A DNA stretch of 64,000 nt from Gammaproteobacteria bacterium. Its GTDB lineage: Bacteria; Pseudomonadota; Gammaproteobacteria; UBA4575. The notes below the pieces were generated by a model, which saw only the letters and a list, made by a program, of their open reading frames with translations, was not told the origin of the DNA and ran no database searches. Each line of letters starts with the position of its first letter. Position 1 is the first letter of the stretch. Positions 51,353-61,501 of the stretch are shown here, piece after piece. Location of the stretch: positions 699,482-763,481 of the forward strand of contig JAJDYY010000008.1 in the NCBI GenBank assembly GCA_022824965.1. The letters run 5' to 3'. The position numbers and the translations under genes are program-made.

Positions 51353-51837
51353 CCGCTTTCCACCCGCAGCCAGGCCCGGGCACGCACGACAGCCCGCAGG
51401 CCCGAGAGTTCAGGGCCGACCGTGTGGTGGTCGAAAAGGCGAAACGCACGCTGTGCCTGTACCGCGGGCAAGAGGTTGTGAAGCGCTACCCGGTGGCCCT
51501 CGGCCAGCAGCCCCTGGGACCCAAGCGTTGCGCCGGTGATCAGCGCACCCCGGAAGGCCGCTACACGCTGGACTGGCGCAATGCCGACAGCAAGTACTTC
51601 CGTTCCATGCACATCTCCTATCCGGACCGCCGCGACCGCCGGCATGCGCACAGCCACGGCCTGGACCCGGGCGGCGAAATCATGATCCACGGCGCCCCCG
51701 GGGACCCGGGCGAGAGCGCGCGCCTGCTCGGCAAGGGCGCCGACTGGACGGCGGGCTGTATCGCGGTACGGGATGAGCACATGCAAGAGATCTGGGATGC
51801 GGTGGAGGACGGAACCCCGATCGAGATCCTGCCCTGA
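51322..51837 (+). CDS. L,D-transpeptidase (YkuD) family protein without visible signal peptide
   Basis: 171 residues from the ATG at 51322, inside the end of the ParA gene; a GTG at 51304 is also possible. The catalytic motif is complete: EIMIHGAP (His-Gly), then DWTAGCIAVRDEHM with the nucleophilic Cys. The domain begins at about 34 (RVVVEKAKRTLCLYRGQEVVKRYPVALGQ). These enzymes normally act on peptidoglycan outside the inner membrane, yet neither start gives a hydrophobic signal. Export by another route, a cytoplasmic substrate, or a wrong start are the options. Confidence 0.85.
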   Translation: MGEEQAQPAIAAFHPQPGPGTHDSPQAREFRADRVVVEKAKRTLCLYRGQEVVKRYPVALGQQPLGPKRCAGDQRTPEGRYTLDWRNADSKYFRSMHISYPDRRDRRHAHSHGLDPGGEIMIHGAPGDPGESARLLGKGADWTAGCIAVRDEHMQEIWDAVEDGTPIEILP

Positions 51838-51864
51838 CCGGGCAGGCCGGGGCGTGCAACCGGC

Positions 51865-53205
51865 CTAGGCCTGTACGCGCACCGAGGCCGGGGTGCCCAG
51901 CGGGCGGTCCCTGCGACTCAGCAGGTAGATGGCGAGCAGTACGGCCGGGATGCCCAGCCCGCCGGCATACAGGAAGAAATGGATGTAGCCGAAATCGTCC
52001 ACGACCTTTCCGGAGAAGCCGCCGATGAATTTTGCCGGCAGCAGCATCAGGGAACTGAACAGCGCATACTGGGTGGCCGTGTAGGCACGGTTGGTGAGGC
52101 TGGACAGGTAGGCGATAAAGGTGGAGCCCGCAATGCCGCCACTCAGGTTGTCCGCGGTGATGACCATTGCCAGCAGCACAATTTCGGGCCCCTGGGTGGC
52201 CAGCCAGGCAAACACCAGGTTGGTGACCACGACCAGCACCGCAGCGACGATCAGCATGCGGAAAATGCCATAGCGCATCACCAGCACCCCGCCCAGCAGC
52301 GCGCCCACGATGGTGACAATGACCCCGAAGGTCTTCGATACCCAGCCGATCTGCTCATCCGAGAAGCCCATGTCGACATACAGCGGGCCCGTCATGACCC
52401 CCATGGTGATGTCGCTGATGCGAAACAGCCCGATGAACAGCAAGATGACCAGCGCCATGAGCCCGTTGCGGCGGAAGAATTCCACGAAGGGCTGGACCAC
52501 GGCCTCGACGAACCAGCAGCCGAGGCGAAGCAGGGCGCCCGCCTGCGTATCCTGGACCACGGGTCGTGGCGGGTGCTCGGGTTCTGCGACGATGAGCGTG
52601 GTGGCCATGCCCACCAGCATGCAGCAGCCCATGACGAAATAGGCGGTGTTCCAGGAATAGTTTCCCGCGATGATCAAGGCGCCGCCCCCGGCCAGGATCA
52701 TTCCCAGCCGATAGCCCATCTGGTAGGTCGCCGCCATGGCCCCCTGCAGGTCATCGGCCACCGCCTCGATACGCCAGGCATCGATACTGATGTCCTGGGT
52801 CGCCGACGAGAAGGCGACCAGCAGCGCGGCCAGCACCAGTGCGGTCAACTGTGCGCCCGGGTGATTGCCGGCCATCAGCCACAGTCCGACCAGGACACCG
52901 ATCTGGGCGAGCAGCATCCAGCTGCGGCGCTGTCCCAGCCAACCGGTCAGCAGCGGCAGGCGCAGGCGATCGACCAGGGGCGCCCAGGCGAACTTGAATC
53001 CATACAGGATCGCCACCCAGGAGACGTAGCCGATGGTGGTACGATCAATCCCTTCCCGGCGCAGCCACACGGACAGGGTGCCAAACACGAGCAACAGGGG
53101 CAGCCCTGCGGAGAATCCCAGAAACAGCATGGCCAGCACCCGTGGCCGGGTATAGACGGCGAAGGCCTGGCGCCACTGCCGGGCATTTTCGTGTGCTGAA
53201 CTCAA
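51865..53205 (-). CDS. ampG: AmpG-like muropeptide permease (MFS)
   Basis: 446 residues from a TTG at 53205 that overlaps the TGA of the upstream exonuclease gene (TTGA). Twelve or more membrane helices. The AmpG pattern is clear: MLFLGFSAGLPLLLVFGTLSVWLRREGIDRTTIGYVSW, KFAWAPLVDRLRLP, GQRRSWMLLAQ, SSATQDISIDAWRIE and NLSGGIAGSTFIAYLSSLTNRAYTATQYALFSSLM. It would bring anhydro-muropeptides into the cytoplasm for recycling. Its neighbours include an L,D-transpeptidase and a dipeptidase, which supports a cell-wall theme. Confidence 0.9.
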   Translation of the reverse strand: MSSAHENARQWRQAFAVYTRPRVLAMLFLGFSAGLPLLLVFGTLSVWLRREGIDRTTIGYVSWVAILYGFKFAWAPLVDRLRLPLLTGWLGQRRSWMLLAQIGVLVGLWLMAGNHPGAQLTALVLAALLVAFSSATQDISIDAWRIEAVADDLQGAMAATYQMGYRLGMILAGGGALIIAGNYSWNTAYFVMGCCMLVGMATTLIVAEPEHPPRPVVQDTQAGALLRLGCWFVEAVVQPFVEFFRRNGLMALVILLFIGLFRISDITMGVMTGPLYVDMGFSDEQIGWVSKTFGVIVTIVGALLGGVLVMRYGIFRMLIVAAVLVVVTNLVFAWLATQGPEIVLLAMVITADNLSGGIAGSTFIAYLSSLTNRAYTATQYALFSSLMLLPAKFIGGFSGKVVDDFGYIHFFLYAGGLGIPAVLLAIYLLSRRDRPLGTPASVRVQA

Positions 53206-53978
53206 ATCGATAGGTCGTACTCTATGGTGAGCGGGGCATGATCGGAGAATCTTTCCCGGGTGTAGATTTCCGCCTGCCGGATCTTGCCTTTCAGCTCGGG
53301 GCTTGCCACATGGTAATCGATGCGCCAACCGACATTCTTGGCCCAGGCCTGACCGCGGTTCGACCACCAGGTGTACTGGTCTTCCAGCTGGTTGACCTCG
53401 CGAAACGCGTCCAGGTACCCGACATCATAGAACAGCGTATCCAGCCATGCACGCTCTTCCGGCAGGAAGCCGGAGTTTTTCTGGTTGCCGCGCCAGTTTT
53501 TCAGATCGATCTTCTTGTGGGCGATGTTCCAGTCGCCACAGATGATGTAGGCGCGGCGCCGGCGCTTCAGTTTTTTCAGGTGTCGCATGAAGCTGTCCAT
53601 GAAACGGAACTTGGCCTGCTGGCGCTCGTCACTGGAAGACCCGGACGGTGCGTACAGGGACACGACCGAGAGGGCATCGAACTGGTATTCCAGGTAACGG
53701 CCCTCCTCGTCGAATTCACGGTCACCGTAACTTCGAATGACCCGTTGCGGCGCCTGTCGGCTGTAGAGGGCCACGCCGCTGTAGCCCTTTTTCAGCGCAT
53801 CCACATACGCGCAGTGGTAGCCGTCCGGGAAAAACGCGGCATCGTGTTCGAGCTGATGGACCTGGGCCTTGGTTTCCTGCACGCAGACCAGGTCGGCCTG
53901 CTGGGCCGCAAGCCAGTCAAAGAATCCTTTGCGGGCGGCGGCCCGGATACCGTTGGCATTGAGGGTGATGATGCGCAT
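53202..53978 (-). CDS. xthA: exodeoxyribonuclease III (paralogue 2)
   Basis: 258 residues from the ATG at 53976-53978. Motifs: TLNANGIRAAARKGFFDWL, VCVQETKAQ, SLYAPSGSS, CGDWNIAHKKIDLKNWRGNQKNSGF, GWRIDYHVAS and SDHAPLTIEYDL. This is the ExoIII subgroup with the longer loop and the HKKIDLKNWRGN segment. DNA repair at abasic sites. It overlaps the ampG start by 4 bases, an unusual operon partner. Confidence 0.92.
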   Translation of the reverse strand: MRIITLNANGIRAAARKGFFDWLAAQQADLVCVQETKAQVHQLEHDAAFFPDGYHCAYVDALKKGYSGVALYSRQAPQRVIRSYGDREFDEEGRYLEYQFDALSVVSLYAPSGSSSDERQQAKFRFMDSFMRHLKKLKRRRRAYIICGDWNIAHKKIDLKNWRGNQKNSGFLPEERAWLDTLFYDVGYLDAFREVNQLEDQYTWWSNRGQAWAKNVGWRIDYHVASPELKGKIRQAEIYTRERFSDHAPLTIEYDLSI

Positions 53979-54080
53979 GGTGTGCAAGAATAATCGCTGC
54001 GATGGTGGAATGCACGGACTCATCCGGTGTCGGTGGGCGGTTGGGCTGGCGATAAAACCGCACCGAGCGAGAGCCCGAGA

Positions 54081-54776
54081 TCAGGTAGGAAAATCGAAAT
54101 ACGTGTCGGGCCAGGGCTCGTCCTTGAGGGTAAAGTGCCACCACTCCTGGGCGTAGGGAGCGAACCCGTGGGCGCGCATCAGCTTGTGCAAGAGCATGCG
54201 GTTGGCGCGCTGCTGGGCATTGACCTGCGGGCTGTGCGGCGAGGAGATCGGCCCGAAAAAATCAAACGGTGAGCCCATGTCGAGTTCGTGAACCTGCCCG
54301 TTATCATCTCGCGAGACCAGAGTGAGGTCGATGGTGCTTCCGCGCGAATGGCTGGAGCGTGCGGCGATGTAGCCCTCCTTGAACAGGTTTTGCTTGTCGA
54401 CATCGGGATAGTAGTTGGCCTTGGTCTGCTGCTCACCGAGATTCTTGCCCCAGCGAACAAAATGGTCGACTGCGCGTTGCGGCCGGTAGGCATCGAAGAC
54501 CTTGAGACCCAGCCCGAAGGGACGCAGGGATCTCTGGACCTTGGCCAGCGCGTCGGCGGCCGGAGCGGACAACACCGCATGCCCATACCGGTACCCGTCA
54601 ATGGGCTCGCCGACAAAATTGTGTTCCGTGAAGTAGCGGAGGTCCATGACCAGGTCCGGGATGACCTGGTCCAGATAGACGAAACCCTCCGCCAGCACAG
54701 GGCGCTCACTGGCGAGCGCAGCGGGGGCAACCAGGAAGGCCACGAGCTGGATCATGGCAAGGAGAGTGCTTCGCAT
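54081..54776 (-). CDS. exported D-alanyl-D-alanine dipeptidase (VanX/DdpX family)
   Basis: 231 residues. A signal peptide (MRSTLLAMIQLVAFLVAPAALA) leads to an M15D zinc peptidase with the SSHSRGSTIDLTLV and EWWHFT metal and catalytic motifs, and FDAYRPQRAV before them. VanX-type enzymes split D-Ala-D-Ala; a periplasmic one in a bacterium without other van genes probably salvages wall D-Ala-D-Ala rather than giving vancomycin resistance. It lies 102 bases upstream of the exonuclease gene on the same strand and diverges from pyrE. Confidence 0.9.
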   Translation of the reverse strand: MRSTLLAMIQLVAFLVAPAALASERPVLAEGFVYLDQVIPDLVMDLRYFTEHNFVGEPIDGYRYGHAVLSAPAADALAKVQRSLRPFGLGLKVFDAYRPQRAVDHFVRWGKNLGEQQTKANYYPDVDKQNLFKEGYIAARSSHSRGSTIDLTLVSRDDNGQVHELDMGSPFDFFGPISSPHSPQVNAQQRANRMLLHKLMRAHGFAPYAQEWWHFTLKDEPWPDTYFDFPT

Positions 54777-54891
54777 GTGTTAATTTTCGCAACTGCACCT
54801 GCATCAAAGCAAGGATTCCGCGGTGACCAATGAAAAAGGCATTGCTCCCAGGCCCCGGACTCCGACATCCGCTCCGGGACCACAAAGCTTC

Positions 54892-54920
54892 TTACGATCT
54901 GGTGGGCCGACAGGTACAAT
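54892..54920 (+). promoter_or_regulatory. candidate sigma70 promoter of pyrE
   Basis: TTACGA (54892-54897), a 17-base spacer and TACAAT (54915-54920), 50 bases before the pyrE ATG. Moderate match. The rest of the 194-base divergent gap is unremarkable; no attenuator of the E. coli pyrE type is evident. Confidence 0.5.
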
Positions 54921-54970
54921 CTACGCATCCAATCTCGGGAGTGGAGTATTGATCGCATGGAAGAAGACCG

Positions 54971-55636
54971 ATGACCCGAACGGACATCAACAACAGCCAG
55001 GCATTCATCCAGTTTGCGGTTGAGAAAGACGTCATCCAGTTTGGCGAGTTCACGCTCAAGTCCAAACGGGTGGCGCCCTATTTCTTCAACACCAGCCTGT
55101 TCCATGACGGCCGGTCGCTGGAGCGGCTCAGCCGCTTTTATGCCGAAGCCATCGTGCAGGCCAGGCTTGGTGCCGACATGCTGTTCGGGCCTGCCTACAA
55201 GGGCATCCCCCTGGTGGCGGCGGTCGCCATGACCCTGGCCCGGGAACACGGCATCAACCTGCCCTATGCCTTCAACCGCAAGGAAGCCAAGCTGCATGGC
55301 GACCAGGGCAGCGTCGTCGGTGCGCCCCTGCAGGGGCAGGTGCTGATCGTCGATGACGTGCTCACGGCCGGGACCGCGGTGGATGAGGCGGTATCGATCA
55401 TCCGGGCTTGCGGGGCGAAGCCGAAGGGCGTGGTGATCGCGTTTGATCGCAGGGAATGGGGTGCCACCCAGGGTCAACTGGCCACCGAGGAGATCGGGCA
55501 GCGACACGGCATCGAAGTTGTCTCGGTGGCGAGCATCGAGGATCTCATCAAGCATGCGGGCACCGGGGCCTGCGACCCGGAGCAGGTGAGACGTATCCGA
55601 TCGTACCTGCAAACGTTCGGCAAGCCCCTGGCCTGA
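54971..55636 (+). CDS. pyrE: orotate phosphoribosyltransferase
   Basis: 221 residues. Joins orotate to PRPP in UMP synthesis. The N-terminus FIQFAVEKDVIQFGEFTLKSKRVAPYFFNTSLF is family-specific, followed by FGPAYKGIPLV and the PRPP site VLIVDDVLTAGTAVDEAV. It stands alone on the plus strand and converges on argB with 24 bases between. Confidence 0.96.
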   Translation: MTRTDINNSQAFIQFAVEKDVIQFGEFTLKSKRVAPYFFNTSLFHDGRSLERLSRFYAEAIVQARLGADMLFGPAYKGIPLVAAVAMTLAREHGINLPYAFNRKEAKLHGDQGSVVGAPLQGQVLIVDDVLTAGTAVDEAVSIIRACGAKPKGVVIAFDRREWGATQGQLATEEIGQRHGIEVVSVASIEDLIKHAGTGACDPEQVRRIRSYLQTFGKPLA

Positions 55637-55660
55637 GGCGCGCGCCAACGCCTCGGGGAA

Positions 55661-56560
<900 letters not shown>

Positions 56561-56584
56561 CTATTCTATCCGGGATCGCGCCGC

Positions 56585-57955
56585 CTAAAAAGGCAATTCT
56601 AGCCCGGAATCCACGTTCAGCAACTGGGCGCGAAAAGCCGCCTGGATATCCCGCAGTGCTGCCGCGTCCCGGGCTTCGAAGCGGATCACCAGGGCCGGTG
56701 TCGTATTCGAGGCACGCACCAGGCCCCAGCCTGCGGCGAACTCGGCACGCACCCCGTCGATGGTCAGGATCTGCGCCCCGGGCAGGTGAACCGCCTGGGC
56801 GAACGCTTCCATGAAGGTATGCTGGGTGCCGTCTTTGTCCAGGCGAACGACGATTTCCGGGGTGCAGACATCATCGGGCAGGGCATCAAACAGCTGGCTC
56901 GCGGGGAGGGATTGCCGGGACAGGATTTCCAGCAACCTTGCCGCACTGTACAGGGCATCGTCAAAGCCGTACCAGCGGTCCTTGAAAAAGACGTGTCCGC
57001 TCATTTCGCCGCCGAGCGCAGCCCCGGTCTCGGCCATCTTGTCCTTGATCAACGAGTGCCCGGTTTTCCACATGACGGCCTCGCCGCCGGCCTGCTCGAT
57101 GACCGTGCGCAGGTTTTTCGAACACTTCACGTCGAACACGACCCGCGCTCCCGGTCGCTGCGACAGCACGTCCCGGGAATAGAGCATCATCTGGCGATCC
57201 GGCCACAGCACGCGGCCACGCTCATCGACCACTCCCAGGCGGTCGCCGTCGCCATCGAACGCGAGTCCCAGATCCAGTTGTTCCTGCGAGACGCAGTCGA
57301 TCAGGTCGCGCAGGTTCTCCGGCACGCTGGGATCGGGATGGTGGTTGGGAAACGTGCCATCGACCTCGCAATACAGGCCCGTGACCTCGCAGCCCAGCCG
57401 GGAAAAGAGGGCCATGGCGGCAGGCCCGGCCACTCCGTTGCCGCAGTCGATCGCGATGCGAAGCGGGCGTGCCAGGCGAATGTCCGCGCATACCTCGTCA
57501 AGATAGCGCTCCAGGACGGCGTCCTGGCGCCGCTGTCCCCGGGGTGCGGGTGGTGCGCTTTCTAGGATCTGCCGGTGGATGGCCTGCAGGGCCTCGCCGA
57601 ACAGGGTCTTGCCGTCCATCAGGATCTTGAGGCCGTTGTACTCGGGCGGGTTGTGGCTGCCGGTCACCATCACGCCGGCTCCGGTCCCAAGCAGATGCGT
57701 GGCGTAGTAGAGCAGCGGGGTCGGCACCTCGCCGATGTCGATGACGGAACGCCCGCCGTCCTGCAGGCCGACGCCCAGGGCATGGGCCAGCCCCCGGCCG
57801 GACTGCCGCCCGTCCCGTGCGATCACCACGGGACGCTCGTTTGGATACAGGGTGCCCAGCGCCTGTCCGATCTGCTGCACGCAGTCCGGCGTCAGGTCCG
57901 TGTCCACCACGCCACGGATGTCGTAGGCCCGGAAGATGAGCGGGTTGACGTGCAT
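56585..57955 (-). CDS. algC: phosphomannomutase/phosphoglucomutase AlgC
   Basis: 456 residues from the ATG at 57955. Interconverts 1- and 6-phosphates of mannose and glucose for LPS, alginate or capsule sugars. It starts NPLIFRAYDIRGVVDTDLTP; the phosphoserine loop is VMVTGSHNPPEYNGLK, the metal loop FDGDGDRLGV, and the sugar-binding loop GGEMSGHVFF. It lies 20 bases after dut. Confidence 0.95.
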   Translation of the reverse strand: MHVNPLIFRAYDIRGVVDTDLTPDCVQQIGQALGTLYPNERPVVIARDGRQSGRGLAHALGVGLQDGGRSVIDIGEVPTPLLYYATHLLGTGAGVMVTGSHNPPEYNGLKILMDGKTLFGEALQAIHRQILESAPPAPRGQRRQDAVLERYLDEVCADIRLARPLRIAIDCGNGVAGPAAMALFSRLGCEVTGLYCEVDGTFPNHHPDPSVPENLRDLIDCVSQEQLDLGLAFDGDGDRLGVVDERGRVLWPDRQMMLYSRDVLSQRPGARVVFDVKCSKNLRTVIEQAGGEAVMWKTGHSLIKDKMAETGAALGGEMSGHVFFKDRWYGFDDALYSAARLLEILSRQSLPASQLFDALPDDVCTPEIVVRLDKDGTQHTFMEAFAQAVHLPGAQILTIDGVRAEFAAGWGLVRASNTTPALVIRFEARDAAALRDIQAAFRAQLLNVDSGLELPF

Positions 57956-57975
57956 GGCACGTGCCACGGGGCGGC

Positions 57976-58449
57976 TCAGGCGATCCCGGAATGGCCGAAA
58001 CCGCCGGTGCCCCGGTCCGTGGCACCGAATTGCTCCACGATCTCGAACTCGGTCTGCACCACCGGCACGATGACCAGTTGTGCGATGCGGTCACCGACGT
58101 TGACCTCGAACGGGCGGGTGCCGCGGTTCCACAGCGACACCATCAGGGGGCCCTGGTAGTCGGAATCGATCAGGCCGACGAGGTTGCCCAGCACGATGCC
58201 GTGCTTGTGGCCCAGGCCGGAGCGCGGCAGGATGGTGGCGGCGAGCCCCGGGTCGCGGATGTAGATGGAGATTCCGGTCGGGATCAGCACCGACTCCCCG
58301 GGTGCGATGCACAGGGTTTCCTGCATGCAGGCCCGCAGGTCCATGCCCGCAGAGCCGGGCGTGGCATAGCTCGGCAGGGGAATCTCCCGGCCGATGCGCT
58401 CATCAAGAATTCTGATTTCGGTCTTTGACTTTTTTGAGGACTGTGACAT
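57976..58449 (-). CDS. dut: dUTP diphosphatase
   Basis: 157 residues from the ATG at 58447-58449. Trimeric dUTPase with the five motifs in order: [50 protein letters not shown] and [11 protein letters not shown]. Keeps uracil out of DNA. It starts inside the end of coaBC (47-base overlap), a common pairing in gammaproteobacteria. Confidence 0.97.
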   Translation of the reverse strand: MSQSSKKSKTEIRILDERIGREIPLPSYATPGSAGMDLRACMQETLCIAPGESVLIPTGISIYIRDPGLAATILPRSGLGHKHGIVLGNLVGLIDSDYQGPLMVSLWNRGTRPFEVNVGDRIAQLVIVPVVQTEFEIVEQFGATDRGTGGFGHSGIA

Positions 58450-59659
58450 TGCCCGGCTTGTGTGTGCTGGCATAACGTTCTGCAATCAGGCGGATCAGCC
58501 CTCGCGCGATCTTGGGCTTGCGGTCCTGTTCGAGCGAATGATGCCCGCCCGGCCAGTACACCTCAAGTGCATTCTCCTCGCTGTCAAACCCGCACTGCGG
58601 GTCGGCCACGTTGTTGCAGGCGATCATGTCCAGCTGTTTGCGCTCGAGTTTTTGCAGCGCATACTTCTCGGGTTCGCGGGTTTCCGCAGCAAAACCGACC
58701 ACGAAGGGGCGTCGTGGCTGGCGGGCCACCTCCGCCACGATGTCCGGGTTGCGTGTCAGCTCAAGGGACAGGTCGGCATGCAGCTTCTTGATCTTGTCCG
58801 GCTGTCTGGCCACGGGCCGGTAATCGGCCACCGCCGCACAGCTGATGAAGATCTGCTGATGGTCCACATGCCGGCGCACGGCCTGCAGCATTTCCTCGGC
58901 CGTGTTCACCGGCACACAGTGGATGCCCTCGCCTGCGCGCAGGTCCACCGGACCGGACACCAGCTCGACGCTGGCCCCGGCGTCGCGCGCGGCCTCGGCC
59001 AGCGCGTAGCCCATGCGACCGGAACTGCGGTTGCTGATGTAGCGCACCGGGTCGATCGGCTCTCGCGTGGGACCGGCCGTGATCAGTACATTGAGCCCGT
59101 CGAGTTCGCCGGTGTGGAACAGGTGGTCGAGCGACAGCAGCAGCTGGTGGGCCTCGAACATGCGTCCTTCGCCGACGTCCCCGCAGGCCTGCTTGCCCGA
59201 GGCCGGGCCGAACAGCAGGATGCCGCGTTTTTTCAGGGTCTCGCAGTTGCGGCGGGTGGCCGGGTGGGACCACATGGCCTGGTTCATGGCAGGGGCCAGG
59301 GCAATCGGTGCGCGGGTGACCAGGCACAGCGTGCTCAGCAGGTCGTCGGCCCCGCCGTGGGTGAGCTTGGCGATGGTGTTGGCGCTGGTCGGGGCTATCA
59401 GGACCGCGTCGGCCCAGCGGGCCAGGGTGATGTGGTCCATGCCGTGCTCGGCCTGCGGCGCATCGAACTCGTCGCTCGCCACCGGGGCGCCCGACAGGGC
59501 CTGGAAGGTGAGCGGGGTGACGAAGGCCTTGGCCTTTTCGGTCATGACGACCCGCACCTGTGCGCCCGCCTGCACCAGTTCACGCACCAGCTCGGCGCTT
59601 TTGTAGGCCGCGATCCCCCCGGTCACGCCCAGCAGTATGTTCTTGTTGGCTAGCGACAT
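58403..59659 (-). CDS. coaBC: bifunctional phosphopantothenoylcysteine decarboxylase / phosphopantothenate-cysteine ligase
   Basis: 418 residues. Two steps of coenzyme A synthesis. The N-terminal flavoprotein domain has [21 protein letters not shown], the APAMNQAMW motif and the catalytic His region. The C-terminal ligase domain has [34 protein letters not shown] and VGFAAET. It heads the operon that continues with dut, algC and argB. Confidence 0.96.
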   Translation of the reverse strand: MSLANKNILLGVTGGIAAYKSAELVRELVQAGAQVRVVMTEKAKAFVTPLTFQALSGAPVASDEFDAPQAEHGMDHITLARWADAVLIAPTSANTIAKLTHGGADDLLSTLCLVTRAPIALAPAMNQAMWSHPATRRNCETLKKRGILLFGPASGKQACGDVGEGRMFEAHQLLLSLDHLFHTGELDGLNVLITAGPTREPIDPVRYISNRSSGRMGYALAEAARDAGASVELVSGPVDLRAGEGIHCVPVNTAEEMLQAVRRHVDHQQIFISCAAVADYRPVARQPDKIKKLHADLSLELTRNPDIVAEVARQPRRPFVVGFAAETREPEKYALQKLERKQLDMIACNNVADPQCGFDSEENALEVYWPGGHHSLEQDRKPKIARGLIRLIAERYASTHKPGNVTVLKKVKDRNQNS

Positions 59660-59747
59660 GGCCCGAGTCTACCAGATCAGGCCCGGGAGTGGATGACAGG
59701 TCCCGGCGTGTAATCCCCGGAACTCACGCCGCGAACGGCTTTCGCAG

Positions 59748-60143
59748 TCACACCAGGGGTGCCCGCTCGCCCAGCAGCCAGCGCAGGAGGTCCACGTAGT
59801 CGAAACCCAGCGAGACCACGATGGTCGCCATCAGGGCCGCCACCGTCCAGCGTACCGGCCAGGGAGCCGCGAAGTGCTTGCGCCGCCGGTAGAGATAAAT
59901 GGCAAGCGGGGTCCAGACCACGATGTGCGGCAGGGCGACCAGTCGAACATAGCCCACCTGAGCATGCCAGAGCGGCATCAGCACGATCACGGCCACGCAG
60001 GCCGCAGCCACCACGATGCGGTCACGCCACTCGCCTGGAAACAGGAGCAGCACGACCGGGGCGATCACGGACAGGCCGAACATCCACCCGGACCAGACAA
60101 CAATCACGGGGGACAGCATCAGCACATCACGTATCATATCCAT
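59748..60143 (-). CDS. small membrane protein of unknown function
   Basis: 131 residues from the ATG at 60141-60143. Four predicted membrane helices: SPVIVVWSGWMFGLSVIAPVVLLLF, RIVVAAACVAVIVLMPLW, LVALPHIVVWTPLAIYLY and WTVAALMATIVVSLGFDYVDLLRWL. No family recognised. The layout resembles small inner-membrane accessory proteins. It lies upstream of coaBC on the same strand (88-base gap) and diverges from the oxygenase gene. The much longer open frame covering it is mostly a shadow of the oxygenase gene. Confidence 0.65.
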   Translation of the reverse strand: MDMIRDVLMLSPVIVVWSGWMFGLSVIAPVVLLLFPGEWRDRIVVAAACVAVIVLMPLWHAQVGYVRLVALPHIVVWTPLAIYLYRRRKHFAAPWPVRWTVAALMATIVVSLGFDYVDLLRWLLGERAPLV

Positions 60144-60314
60144 GCGGTACTCCCGGCACCTGTTGCTCGCCGTGGTATTTTGGGCGGGTTCGATAGTATC
60201 ATTCAAGGGGTTCCGAGGGCCCGCGAACCACCTTGCCGGTCGGGGCCCGGGAATATTCGGCGCAGACTTGGGCGGGGTTGCCCGCAGGTCGCAGTCCTGG
60301 CGCCTGTACCGGGG

Positions 60315-61496
60315 ATGAAGAATAGAATGAATGAAATCACCGTTCCGCGCGCGTACATCGAGGGCTACCAGGAGGCCCGCGAACACGACGCGGTCACCGC
60401 CGACAACTACCTGCGCCACACCATGGTCGGCGACCCCCTGCTGGATCCCGTGATGGCCGAGCTCGCCGACCTGGCGCCTGCGGAACTGCACCGCTGGGTG
60501 GGCGCAGGCATCGAAAACGACGAGGAAGAAATGCGCAAGGCGCCCCAGGCGCTGCGCGAGTTTTTCGACCAGGTCAACACCCCGCCATCCTGGTGTGACT
60601 TCAAGGACTTTGAGCCGGCTGCGCGGATCTTCTACACGGAAGTGAACAACATGCTGGTGGCCTTCGTCTGCGGGACGCTGATCGAGGGCTTCACCACGCT
60701 GATCGCCAAGTCCTTCAACATCACCGGGCGGGTGACGCGGGGCCCCGGTGACCGGCGCCTGCGCCAGAACAACCGCCACCTGATGGAAATCTTTTTTCCC
60801 GGCGGGCTGGAGCGTGACGGTGAAGGCTGGAAAACCACCATGCGCGTGCGCTTTGTCCATACCCAGGTGAGACGGCTGATGGCGCGCTGCGACGACTGGC
60901 ACGAGGAGTCCTGGGGGGTGCCGGTGAGTGCCGCCCACCTGGGGCTGGCGAGCGTCGTGTTCTCGTTGCGCCTGCTGGAGCACTCCTCCCTGATCGGTGC
61001 CCAGTACACCAGCGAACAGGAAGAGAGCGTGATGCGCCTGTGGCGCTACACGGGCTACCTCATGGGGGTGCCGGAATCGATCCTCTTCACCGATCGGGAG
61101 GAGGCAGCGACCCTGCTGGCCGCCGGCCTGAAGTGCGAGCCCCCGCCGGGGCTGGACTCCGTGATCATGGCGAACTCGCTGATCAATGCCATCCCGGTGG
61201 TGGCGAACATTGAATCCCCGCGGGAGGTCAGGGCCGTCAAGAGCCTGGCCTACGGGATCTCCCGCTCCCTGCTCGGCCACGAGATGGCCGACTTGCTGCG
61301 TTTTCCGAAAAGGGGAAAGGTGACCTCGCTGTACAAGTGGAGGTTTCTGCAGGCCATCGACCGCATGCGCAGGGACAAGAAAGCGATCAAGGCAGAAAAC
61401 TTTGCCCAGGTCCTCGATGTTTCACAATACGATGACATCGGCATCAGCTACAAGCTGCCGGACCACGTCTACTCCTCCCAATCCGATGACTGGTAG
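60315..61496 (+). CDS. DUF2236/MpaB-type oxygenase family protein
   Basis: 393 residues from the ATG at 60315 (or 60327). The pattern fits the DUF2236 (MpaB/latex-clearing-protein-like) family: NNMLVAFVCGTLIEGFTTLIAKSFNITGRV, RRLRQNNRHLMEIFFPGG, TTMRVRFVHTQVRRLMARCDDW with the conserved RxxHxxxR-type helix, and WRYTGYLMGVPESILF. Members bind haem b and oxidise hydrophobic substrates such as rubber or are uncharacterised. No signal peptide. It lies 5 bases from the MMPL exporter gene, so the pair is an operon. Confidence 0.75.
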   Translation: MKNRMNEITVPRAYIEGYQEAREHDAVTADNYLRHTMVGDPLLDPVMAELADLAPAELHRWVGAGIENDEEEMRKAPQALREFFDQVNTPPSWCDFKDFEPAARIFYTEVNNMLVAFVCGTLIEGFTTLIAKSFNITGRVTRGPGDRRLRQNNRHLMEIFFPGGLERDGEGWKTTMRVRFVHTQVRRLMARCDDWHEESWGVPVSAAHLGLASVVFSLRLLEHSSLIGAQYTSEQEESVMRLWRYTGYLMGVPESILFTDREEAATLLAAGLKCEPPPGLDSVIMANSLINAIPVVANIESPREVRAVKSLAYGISRSLLGHEMADLLRFPKRGKVTSLYKWRFLQAIDRMRRDKKAIKAENFAQVLDVSQYDDIGISYKLPDHVYSSQSDDW

Positions 61497-61501
61497 CCCC
61501 C

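Noticed and set aside
54081..54776. Vancomycin-resistance gene cluster
   Set aside because: Only a VanX-type dipeptidase is present; there is no VanA-type ligase, VanH or VanRS, and the enzyme has a signal peptide.
59748..61280. 510-codon open frame on the minus strand opposite the DUF2236 gene
   Set aside because: Only its last 131 codons (59748-60143) look like a protein with membrane helices; the rest is His/Gln/Arg-rich sequence that mirrors the coding strand of the oxygenase gene.
61421..61430. GTTTCACA resembling half of a parS site
   Set aside because: Only one half of the palindrome is present; it lies in an ordinary coding region.
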